Source: Lepidostoma basale (taxonomy: Eukaryota; Arthropoda; Insecta; Trichoptera; Lepidostomatidae). Taken from it: a stretch of DNA of 64,000 bases. The notes beneath the pieces are model-generated. The model was not told the origin of the DNA, searched no databases, and was given only the letters and a program-made list of their open reading frames with translations. This document shows, piece after piece, positions 55,716-64,000 of this stretch. Every line of letters begins with the position of its first letter. The first letter of the stretch is position 1. The stretch lies in NCBI GenBank assembly GCA_022606425.2, contig JAHDVF020000880.1, positions 372,001 to 436,000 on the forward strand, read 5' to 3'. The position numbers and the translations under genes are program-made.

Positions 55716-56380
55716 CACGGTTGTCGAGTGCGCGCTGCACCCGTAAGTGGGCAAACTGTGTGGTGTTTTGATATTGGTTTATAACTGGAATTGTTGTGAT
55801 TTGTACATTGGACGAGAGATAACATTGCTGACTCTGCGACAGTTAGGATTTTTACTAAGCGAATTATATTTTAAGTTATTCAAGGTTTTGATATAGTGAT
55901 TAATTTAGTGTTGGTAAAGTTTCACCCGCAAGCGCCGCGGCCCGGCCACAAGATGCGTGATGGCGTGATGCGTGTACAATGTACAATGAATGATCCGTGT
56001 GTATGTTCCACTTTTTGTGTTTTTCGTGTCTTCGTAACTTGGAAATTGGAACCTTCGATTCTCATTGTGAAATATAATTGTTAATTGAATTGTCGATCCA
56101 ATTGTTCACGATAATGCGAGTCCTCCGTATGGTTAACTGAATTTTTACTTTGAATTATTGTATGTAAATTTTAAATATAAATTTTATTCAAAAATTGAAA
56201 GTAAACACAAATGGTATTTTCGTAATACAATCCCCCAAGGAACTGCAGATATGAGGCCACCCCCACCACCGTCGGGTGTCTCGGTACATACTGATATGTA
56301 ATTTTAATTCTATCGGAGATTCGTTGTAGGATAATTTACATTTTTTTCATAAATAAAGCACAAATTCTGAAATAACTCTG
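55716..56380 (+). other. MTA: MTA 3' untranslated region
   Basis: Non-coding sequence after the stop, with one canonical AATAAA at 56352-56357 and a T-rich segment about 20-35 bases on. No mobile element interrupts it. Confidence 0.65.
56352..56357 (+). terminator. Probable poly(A) signal of MTA
   Basis: AATAAA within CATAAATAAAGCACAAATTC, the first canonical hexamer after the MTA stop on the plus strand. Confidence 0.6.
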
Positions 56381-56698
56381 GACTTTTTATTATCTATTTT
56401 TATTATGTATGATTTATACTTACGTGATGATGCACTGTTGTATAATATTAACCGCCCTACCTTCAGGTGATTTTCCAAGAAACGTGCAAAAAAAAGGAGG
56501 TTTTTTATTATTTAAATTTAATTAAATATTTATTTTATTTTTTCAAATTACGAAACGTCAAAGACTCGACCACACACTTCGCCTGCCCCCAGTAATATTA
56601 TCATATTTGTGAAGACTGCACTTGTACTCGAGTGTTATTGGAACACACACGTATCCCTAACAGTTTGTACATTTTAGTTACATTACTTTTTCTCAAGC

Positions 56699-56758
56699 GC
56701 GTACGTGATACGGGATAGCGCAGAATGGTACAGTCAAAGTGAACGTATCACGTACGTT
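56699..56758. repeat. Hairpin-forming inverted repeat
   Basis: GCGTACGTGATACG and CGTATCACGTACG are inverted, separated by about 35 bases. Too short to classify. Confidence 0.6.
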
Positions 56759-57298
56759 CAAATACCTAGGGTGGTTAATACAGACTGACCAAACAGTGCA
56801 GTCTACAGTAGTCTCTTAAAATAACGTCACTATTCTCATACTCAATACTAACAATACTATTCCACGCCAACAGACGCGCAACGCTCAAAGCACGATCATA
56901 GAAATTTGTTTTATTGGGTCTAATTGTAATCGTAATGTTGTTCGCATTTTTTTCCACCGATCGGAGCGAACGTCGCCTCGTTGGCATCAAACACAATTGT
57001 ATTTTTATTCACCTTTGGATTTTAAGCCAGTGAAGCTCCTTCAGGAATGGCGTGATATGACAGTATTTTTTTTGCCCCATAATCAATCTGGCAGTAGCAT
57101 TTAATATGCTATGTATTCTGCTCAATTGATTATTTGGCAATCCAGCATACATTCTGTTACAATAATCTGAACGTGACACTACAAACGAATTTACGAGGGT
57201 CCTAGCTTCATCAATCTTGTATAATGTGTAATAATTGTATGTGAATTGTATTTTATGCCACTAACACTGGACATTTTATAATACTTAGAGAATGTTTT
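56759..57298. other. Unassigned intergenic sequence
   Basis: Nothing recognised. Confidence 0.4.
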
Positions 57299-57299
57299 A

Positions 57300-57500
57300 T
57301 ATAATTTATTCTTCTTCTTCCATGCTGTTCTCCAAAGGAGGATACCCAGCTATCCATCTATCTTTTAGGAGGTCTTCCACGAGGACGAGTCCCGGGAGGC
57401 TGATTATGTAGAGCAATATGGTCTGGTGGTGTCCATTCTTTGGACATGGCCTACCAGTCCCTCCTTCGCTGTCTAATCCATCTTACAATATCCTCTGTCA
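57300..57500 (-). pseudogene. LINE C-terminal fragment
   Basis: Minus-strand reading DWIRQRRRDW..MSKEWTPPDHIALH, then PPGTRPRGRPPKR..MDSWVS. The PRGRPPKRW motif is typical of non-LTR element C-termini. Confidence 0.55.
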
Positions 57501-57624
57501 ATATAATTTGTCGATTTGATTTAAAAAAATGATTTTGGGTGAGACCTTTAGTTTAGAATTATTAATATTTCTTGATCTTTTGTGACAAAAAATGTATAAT
57601 ATCACTTGTTTTATTATTATTATA

Positions 57625-57765
57625 GCCTTATGAGAATGTCGTGACAGCTGTTTCGCCAAACAACTCTCACAACTGAGTTGTTTGTAACACCTGATGATGT
57701 CAACATTTGTGGGCAAAACAGCTGTCGTGACATTCTCAAAAAGTGTATAATAAAAAATAAAAAGT
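57625..57765. repeat. FB2 palindromic element
   Basis: The plus arm (57681-57732): TTTGT-AA-CAC, core CTGATGA, hairpin, AAAA in place of GAAA, CAGCTG, TC, GTGACA. Helix I pairs CAC/GTG and TGT/ACA. The CUGAUGA core is perfect, but the catalytic G12 is A, so this copy should be inactive. The minus arm keeps TTTGGCGAAACAGCTGTCAC. Confidence 0.65.
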
Positions 57766-57812
57766 GATATTATAACAATGTTGTAAATTTAACACTTAAT
57801 AATGTTGAAGTA

Positions 57813-58295
57813 CAGTAAACTCCTGATTTTCCGGGATGGATGGTGAAAAAAAATCCTGTATAATCGATTTCACGGTTAATCCGAAAACAAATGTTTTCTC
57901 TTTTTATGAATGATGTCCTGTACAGTTTGATCACCAACATTATATTGATTCAATAAATATTTAACGGTTGCAACATTTTTAAACTTTTGAATTATTTCGA
58001 AATTTTGTTCAATTGAAAGTACGACTTGTACGCGTTTATCTATTATACCATAGACATAGACATTATACCATAGACACTTTTTCCCAGTAATTTTTTTTTA
58101 CGACTTTAGAGCCCCAAACGTATGTTATCGGTGGCGCCAATGTGAACTAAACACCCAATGTCATTGTGACAGATGCATTATAAGTACTGTTGTGAAATAT
58201 TTTTGTTTTTATATAAAATATTTTTTCAATGACTTAAGTGTCCCGGATAATCTGCTTCCCCGTTAACCCGACCCCGGAAAATCGGGAGTGTACTG
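57813..58295. mobile_element. pogo/Tigger-like MITE, 483 bp
   Basis: Ends CAGTAAACTCCTGATTTTCC and, reversed, CAGTACACTCCCGATTTTCC, each flanked by TA. CAGT..TCC..TTTTCCGG ends and a TA target are typical of pogo-group Tc1/mariner elements. No transposase ORF. Confidence 0.8.
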
Positions 58296-58574
58296 TATAG
58301 TGTTTTGGCCAAAACAATGTATCCTACAATTCATCTGTCTCTATCGGATGGAAGTGTATTTTTTTTCAAAGGTTTGTATTCAATCTTCAGCAAAAGACAC
58401 ATTTTTACAAGTATTCCCAAAACCAAAATATTCAAACAAGATGTTCCTTGAACCAAGGAAATTTATTATATGGGGGTTTGGCCCTGGTTTATTATCTGAG
58501 AATTCCTATGATTGATGAAACATTTAGAAACTTGTTGGACATTTTTACCAAGGAATCCCCTTGCATCTAACCCT

Positions 58575-58645
58575 AAAATCAGTGGCGGTACTGTCATAGA
58601 ACCCCAGAAGCTTCGCTTGCCAAAGAAATCCCAAATCGAAAGGTT
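58575..58645. mobile_element. hAT-MITE end fragment
   Basis: CAGTGGCGGTACTGTCATAG, AACCCCAGAAGCTTCGCTTG: a worn left end of the 19163 family. Confidence 0.55.
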
Positions 58646-58689
58646 CAAATGAACAAAAAAAAACACGTGTCTATCTCTTTGATTTAAAC

Positions 58690-59435
58690 TTATTATTCTG
58701 TTGAATCCGATCTTACCCGATCTTCAAGAACTCCTAAATAAAATTGATATAGCAGGAGAGGACCTGGGCTTAAAAATCAACGTAGAGAAGACCAAATGGA
58801 TGACATTTGGGTGACTTAACTATTCTTCACCCACTCTGCAACTGAATGGTGCGAATGTTGAAATGGTCGACCAATTTAAATACCTTGGCAGCATTATCAT
58901 TAAAGTGCTTGACCCGGACATAGAAATAATATGCAAATTGAAGTTGCACGAGCGGCATTTAATAAAATGAGAACATTATTTTGCAACGATAATCTTAACT
59001 TGAAACTCCGACAAATAATGATTAAATGTTATATATGGTCTGTTCTACTATATGGCTGCGAAACCTGGACTTTGAAAGTGAATGTAATGAACCGGTTGGA
59101 AGCGTTCGAGATGTAGATATACCGTGGACCGATAGGGTCAGTAATGCAGACATACTACAGAGAGCCAGAGCCAATAGAGAGCTGTTGTCGAGTGTGAAAA
59201 TTATAAAGGTCTCATATTTGGGTCATGGGCTAAGGGGTAAAGTGGAGGGACATCGGGGAGTTGGTAGAAGGCAGCTGTCCTGGCTGCGGAACATCAAAGA
59301 CTGGACAGGAATAACAAGAGTTCAGAACCTGTTCCAAGTGGCGCAGGATAGAGATGCCTTTGCTGCAGTGATCGTCAACGTTGGGGGGGACCTGACACGG
59401 CACCGAAAGAAGAAGACTTCTGTTGGAGCGCATTG
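58690..59435 (+). pseudogene. LINE reverse-transcriptase C-terminal region
   Basis: Readings in order: KINVEKTKWMTFG, VEMVDQFKYLGSIIIKV, VARAAFNKMRTLFCNDNLNL, SVLLYGCETWTLKVNVMNRL, RVSNADILQRARANRELLSS, GKVEGHRGVGRRQLSWLRNI, AQDRDAFAAVIVNVGGDLTR. Several frameshifts and stops. It is a different LINE from LINE-A/B/C, with the RNA-binding/linker part after the catalytic domain. Confidence 0.75.
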
Positions 59436-59790
59436 AGATGAGTTACTTGTAAATTACCCTATTATGACGCGTTGTGCGTAGGCCGCGTGAACTACATTTA
59501 CATATTTTGTCTCTTCATATTGGGTTTACGAATGTTTTCTTGGTACTTACCTAATAACATAAAAACAAATAGTAGGTACCTTAAGTTTCTTGGGATTTCA
59601 ACTGTCACTAACTTCATATATTTTTATTTATTTGTCAAAGAGATTAGTGTGCATAAATTTATTTCGAAATGAATATTTGATTGTTTACCGCTGTACTTTG
59701 TGTTTTGGGGTCAACAAATATAAAATGTGTATTTTACTATTTACCGCTATATTCTTATTAATTAATTTACTTGTATGTAAATAGTGTCCA
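59436..59790. other. AT-rich intergenic sequence
   Basis: No gene recognised. Confidence 0.4.
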
Positions 59791-59794
59791 TATA

Positions 59795-59850
59795 TATCAT
59801 CAGTCTCACCGAAAGGGTAGGTAGAAAGAATAGACTGCCACACTTTAATG
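59795..59850 (-). mobile_element. LINE-A or SINE-A scrap
   Basis: CAGTCTCACCGAAAGGGTAG, GTAGAAAGAATAGACTGCCA: the shared LINE-A/SINE-A 3' block only. Confidence 0.5.
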
Positions 59851-59944
59851 TAAATAGTGTCAGTGTATATAAAATGAGTTTGGTAATGCAGGTTAAAAAT
59901 ACACCAAACAATTGATTCATATTAGAAGGGCTAACTCTTTATCT

Positions 59945-60410
59945 TAACCAACTAACTAACTAACTAACCATCACGCCGTCTCTCCGAAGGGGTAGGCAGA
60001 AATAATGGACTGCCACACTTTTCTTTCCTGACATATTTCTCTCGCTTCCTCAACATTCATACATCGTGTCATGCACGCGCGTCGATTTCTCTGACTCCTC
60101 ACATGGCCGACATTCAATATTTGATTTATTTGATCGTGCCACGTTTCCCTCGGTCTTCCTCTATTTCTGGTTCCATTTACATCATTAACATATAATTTTT
60201 TTACCATTCTTACTTCATTCATTCTTTTCATATGTCCAAACCATCTTAATGATCCTTTCATTATTTTGTTCATGACACCATCATTCGCACCGCATTCACT
60301 TCTTATATTTTCATTCGACACTCTATCATACACAGAGTATCCACACATTCGTCTAAGAAATTTTGTTCTGAAAAAAGTTACATTAAAAAAATGAATAAAC
60401 TTAAAAGCGT
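59945..60410 (-). mobile_element. LINE-A 3' fragment with open C-terminal frame
   Basis: Tail AACTAACTAACTAACTAACC. The minus-strand frame is open over 148 residues (60417-59971): [92 protein letters not shown]. The cleanest end of the GTRNRG subfamily. Confidence 0.8.
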
Positions 60411-60479
60411 TTAACACTGGAACTCCATTTGATATGAATTTTTTATGAATTCAAACTCAGCGTTTTACTTCTGTTTTAT

Positions 60480-61365
60480 ACTACATCGATAATGTTACTA
60501 ATGTTTACCAGCAAGCCAGAATAGCCTTCAATAAAAAGACAAAGATATTTGAATCGAATAACATTAATATAAGCATCAGAAAAAACCTGATCAAGACTTT
60601 TGTCTGGAGTGTGCTGGTGTATGGCCGGAGTGAGTGCAGACGTCTAACTGCTTTTGAGATGTGGTGCTACAGACGCATGATGGGGGTCCATTGGTCGGAA
60701 CACCTCCTAAATAGCAAGATAATGAGAAGGGCCGGAGAAATGAGTTAAATGCTCAAAAGGATTGCCCAGCAACGAGCAAACTGGATAGGCCATAACATCA
60801 GGCACCCGGGCCTGCTTTAAGTAAACACAGAGTACCGCAGTCTTGAATCAAGAAGAAAAGGTACATTGATGATCTTAGGATTTAAAATACTCCGTAACCT
60901 CATTGATAGCTCATACTTCTTAGAGTGTTATGGCCTCAATGCACCGGACAGGTATGCTCGCGCTAGAAGACACAATTTGTTGTACATACCGCATAGCAGG
61001 ACAAATGTCTTGGCACAGCATACAATGACCCGGGGTATGGTGCTCTTGAATGAGGTGTCAATCGATGTGGACATTCTCCAAATGACCTTTACGTCCTTTA
61101 AGGTACATACCACAATTAATAATGTAAAATGTATACAGTAATAGGGTCCTAATGACCTGTCGTATACAAAAAAAAAAAAGTTGCAGAGGGAATGGTCGAA
61201 GGCAGGAACTGCAGAGGCCGCCCAAGGGCCACCTGTATGGACCAAGTGATTAGGGACATGCACTGTGGCAGCTACACAGAGATGAAGAGACTAGATGGAG
61301 GCAGGACTGAGTAGAGGAAACAAGTGAAACTTGTTGCAGACCAATCCTCAGGATTGTAACCACGA
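60480..61365 (+). pseudogene. LINE fragment interrupted by LINE-C
   Basis: The first part (60490-60855) reads FNKKTKIFESNNINISIRKN, SVLVYGRSECRRLTAFEMWC, YRRMMGVHWSEHLLNSKIMR; the second part (61180-61365) reads LQREWSKAGTAEAAQ/GMVEGRNCRGRPRATCMDQV. Both are consecutive parts of one RTE/CR1-type C-terminus, separated by the 60856-61179 insertion. Confidence 0.65.
60856..61179 (+). mobile_element. LINE-C 3' end with poly-A, inserted in another LINE
   Basis: Plus-strand frame: ECYGLNAPDRYARARRHNLL, YIPHSRTNVLAQHTMTRGMV, LLNEVSIDVDILQMTFTSFK, related in order to LINE-B. The 3' end is GTATACAGTAATAGGGTCCT, AATGACCTGTCGTATAC and A12, the same 3' end as SINE-B tail variant 1. Confidence 0.7.
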
Positions 61366-62185
61366 GGAAGAATGTTTACCTATTCTGTGATGTTCTAATT
61401 ATGAAAATGCTAAATAATAGATAACTTTAAAAATAACTCAGTTAAAAAATATTTTAACTGGTTCTATGGTTCACAACCGTCTATAGACGGTTTATAATCC
61501 CGTGCATGGAAGGCCGGCCATACAAAATTGACATCTACAGACGTGGTACTTTATCTAGCCAAGTTTGTCAGTTTTAAATAATCTAATATTTTAAATGTAG
61601 TTACATCTCTTACCCACCATGTTAAAATAATAAGAGGCAGCATATTGTCACGAATTATCGATATTATAATACATTGATTTAAAAAAAAAGCTTTGTTGGT
61701 CAACCAAAATGCGTTGCTATGCAGGGTTGACACTAGAATTACAGAAATCTCTGTAAGTTGAAATTCGTATTAATATTTGACGTGTTTGATTTCATTTATA
61801 ACGAAGTTATGTGCCAACCCTGTCATCTTGTGAGAATGTAAGTTTTATTTTTTTTTATAAATAAAGGCATAGACGAAGCACGGATCATTTATATGGTAAG
61901 TACTTTTAACACATTTCCAAAAAAATATGAATTTAATAGGTTTTGATTTTTCAAAAAAAATGCCAGCCCACCGGCCATATGAATAACTCCCGGCATTTAA
62001 AAGGTTGAGATAACTATTTATACCGTTGGAAAGCTCCTTTGAAGAGCAAGTAGCAGTAATTTATTGATGTAAATAAATAAATAAAAATCAATTTTGAGTT
62101 ATAAATACATACATATTTAGTATTGAGCCCACGATATGAAGAAATTCTTCCCTATTGCGATTAGATATTTACAATGGAGTTAATA
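61366..62185. other. Unassigned intergenic sequence
   Basis: No gene recognised. A short inverted repeat CCGTCTATAGACGG lies near 61478. Confidence 0.4.
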
Positions 62186-62189
62186 CAAG

Positions 62190-62365
62190 TGAAAGCATCT
62201 GTTTTCTAGAAGTTTTATTATAATTTATGGGAATGATAAATTCATCCTTTGAATAACGTCACATTTGATAATTCCTTAGAAGGGCAAAACATATAATTTC
62301 CATAAATTATAATAAAACTTTTAGAAAACAGAAGTTTTCATTAATATTAATTATTTATTATGGAG
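62190..62365. repeat. FB1 palindromic element
   Basis: Arms CTGTTTTCTAGAAGTTTTAT, TTTATGGGAATGATAAATTC and mirror; centre TTGATAATTCCTTAGAAGGG, CAAAACATATAATTTCC. Confidence 0.7.
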
Positions 62366-62860
62366 TTATAAATCATTGTTCAAAAATCAAAAAATACAAT
62401 GGAGTTGTTCATGTATACAATCTGGAGTACTCTGCCATAGTTAATGGTTGAAGGTAAGTTTTTGAGAATATTTCATGTCACTTGTACCTGAGGAAGATCG
62501 TCCATCAAAGTCGTGGGTTTGTGTGTGGCTAAAGAGTCAAATCCTGGACCCACACACTCTGGGGCATCTAGAGCAGGGGGAGTCGTCGGCAGTGGAACCG
62601 CCACTGTCTCCCGATGGCCTCTCCTTTCGTCTACTCTCTGCGCTGTGCTTCTGCAGTCTTTCCAGCATTTACTTTCCATGTTAAGTCTTTTGAAGATTTG
62701 CTTTGAGGGAATCTTTGAAGCTTTTCCTCTGACTCCATGTGAATTTGATAAATTTTTCATTTTGCAAGATTGCAAAATGAAAAATTTGTCAAATTTATAC
62801 TTTTGTATGAGAGGTACTTAACTTGTGGTGTGGCATTATTAAAAATAATTTTAAATCACT
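62366..62860. other. Unassigned; inverted repeat at 62733-62795
   Basis: TTTGATAAATTTTTCATTTT and AAAATGAAAAATTTGTCAAA flank GCAAGATTGC, forming a long AT-rich hairpin. Positions 62475-62690 are GC-richer, with open frames on both strands and no recognised family. Confidence 0.45.
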
Positions 62861-62935
62861 TACTTCTTTTTACACCACTTTATTTATGTTTAACCAACCC
62901 GATTTCACTCCTGCCGAAACTCAGATAGAACAAGT
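62860..62935. repeat. FB3-like arm, decayed
   Basis: CCACTTTATTTATGTTTAAC, CAACCCGATTTCACTCCTGC corresponds to CACTTTATTTGGTAACATC, AACCGGTTTCGCTCCCGCC at 19770, with substitutions. Confidence 0.45.
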
Positions 62936-63114
62936 AAAAGTGTTTTAACCTCAGACGCTACACCTTTTGTATGTTATTAAATAAATATTCAATTTAAAAA
63001 AGGCAGTGTATGTTAATAGCTCCATTGGTAATAATAATGCCCATTGCTGTGAGTACGGGTATAAGGAACACAAATATTTAAGTCAGTCTTCTATGCCTAT
63101 CTTAGAATGACAAA

Positions 63115-63477
63115 CTCACACTCCGGACAGAGATGTTTTGCCCCTATGGCTGGAACCCTTCCTCTCCGCCTCTACGGCCTCTGGCACATAGTGACGACAA
63201 GTCTCCACTCCGCCCTATCGGTTGCCAACTGCTCACAGTCCATTTGCCTGTCTACACTCTTTACTGCAGTATGCAGATTGTCCTTATATCTCTCGCGCTG
63301 TCCTCTGTGCTTCCTTTTTCCTTCTAACGGTTCACTATATAATACGTTTTTGGGAAGCCCGTTGTCGTCCATGCGTAGCACATGACCAGACCAGCGCAAG
63401 AGAGCAGGGTCCATGTTGGAGTAGATAGAGCTCCGTAGCACCTCGGCATTGGAGACTTTGTGGAAACAGCGTATGGT
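63115..63477 (-). pseudogene. LINE C-terminal fragment
   Basis: Minus-strand frame: TIRCFHKVSNAEVLRSSIYS, RWSGHVLRMDDNGLPKNVLY, GKRKHRGQRERYKDNLHTAV, CEQLATDRAEWRLVV. The RW.GHV.RMDD.R.PK and RYKD motifs are characteristic of one LINE lineage distinct from LINE-A. The upstream part of the same open frame is the neighbouring MITE. Confidence 0.75.
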
Positions 63478-63632
63478 TCTACATTGGTAATATTCAACTG
63501 ACAAAGTAATTATGCGCAGATTCCACAGACAGGATTTAACGTGATTCATCATGTCACCTCACGTGTGCCATACGACAGCAGTGACAAAGTTCTGTTGTCA
63601 CGTCATCAGATGTGACTTATGTCTGTTAAGGG
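63478..63632. mobile_element. TTAA-MITE, joined to a LINE fragment
   Basis: TTGGTAATATTCAACTGACA, AGATTCCACAGACAGGATTT, GCCATACGACAGCAGTGACA, CTTATGTCTGTTAAGGG, then TTAA at 63633-63636. It is the reverse orientation of the 46365 copy. Confidence 0.6.
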
Positions 63633-63639
63633 TTAAAGT

Positions 63640-64000
63640 TAATTTTAATGTATCAAATGATTTTAAAAATATCCTATATAAGAGACTTTTGTACAGGAAA
63701 ATGAGTGCTGATGAAAGTGTTAAATTATAATTAGGGTTAGCATGGAAGGAAAATGAAAAAGAAAGGGTTTTTTTGTAGAAAATTTCATTTATTCGAGTAA
63801 ATAGCTATATCTTAATTATCAATAAATTTTCAATCATAGATCTTCATAGTTTGTTGTTAAAATAGGAAGACACCTGAATCGTGGGCCTGTCATGTCTGCT
63901 GCTAGAGGGCAGCTCGCCGGCTAGAGGGCAGTTCAGTCGTATCACAATAAATAAGTGAACATCGGAGTCATCGGTTATTCCTGACCAAGCTGAGAGGAAA
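63640..64000. other. Unassigned sequence to the window end
   Basis: AT-rich, then CTAGAGGGCAG twice at about 63903-63931. No gene recognised. Confidence 0.4.

Noticed and set aside
55022..55213. Repetitive minus-strand frame ([12 protein letters not shown] units) as a small protein
   Set aside because: It is the 36-bp minisatellite read through; period divisible by three keeps it open by chance.
1..64000. Possible CRISPR arrays, bacterial operons or prophage
   Set aside because: Spaced repeats here are SINE/MITE copies or simple tandem arrays; introns, tRNA-type SINEs and eukaryotic transposons show a nuclear insect genome.

Overview
This is a eukaryotic, insect-like nuclear window, most probably from a moth or butterfly (Lepidoptera). 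It is AT-rich, has spliced genes with GT-AG introns, and is packed with transposable elements of kinds common in lepidopteran genomes: piggyBac, mariner, hAT MITEs, RTE-like LINEs and tRNA-derived SINEs. The species call is inference. No bacterial, plasmid or phage feature was seen.

One host gene spans most of the window on the + strand: an insect orthologue of the metastasis-associated (MTA) subunit of the NuRD chromatin-remodelling/deacetylase complex. I can place 15 coding exons from 6414 to 55715 and a poly(A) signal at 56352. The 5' exons, which hold the start of the BAH domain, are not visible and should lie upstream of the window. The first intron here is about 25.8 kb and is almost entirely transposon debris. 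In order, the protein has the end of a BAH domain, an ELM2 domain (exons 3-5), a SANT domain (exons 5-6), a GATA-type zinc finger (exons 7-8), a C2H2-type finger split across exons 9 and 10, and two RBBP4/7-binding basic motifs (exons 10 and 15).

Layout. 1-2792: a LINE fragment and an apparently intact 2.4-kb piggyBac-like element. 3500-32300: LINE, SINE, MITE and palindromic repeats, mostly inside MTA intron 1, plus several GC-rich patches of unknown role. 32360-55715: the main MTA exon cluster, with introns carrying a deleted mariner, a decayed mariner, TTAA-flanked elements, a long LINE copy and a 36-bp minisatellite. 55716-64000: the MTA 3' UTR, then a pogo-like MITE and nested LINE fragments, with no host gene recognised.

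The most unusual signal is a set of dispersed inverted-repeat elements whose arms follow the layout of a type I hammerhead ribozyme (CUGANGA, hairpin, GAAA, very short hairpin, UC). One copy, at 42385-42436, keeps every invariant core base; the others carry different core lesions. Two SINE families share 3' ends with LINEs in the same window, which suggests SINE/LINE partnerships. Informal labels used below: LINE-A (3' tail of TTAG repeats), LINE-B (tail of TTTGA-type repeats), LINE-C (poly-A tail); SINE-A, SINE-B, SINE-C; FB1 to FB4 for the palindromic families; TTAA-MITE for TTAA-flanked elements with CCC-type ends.
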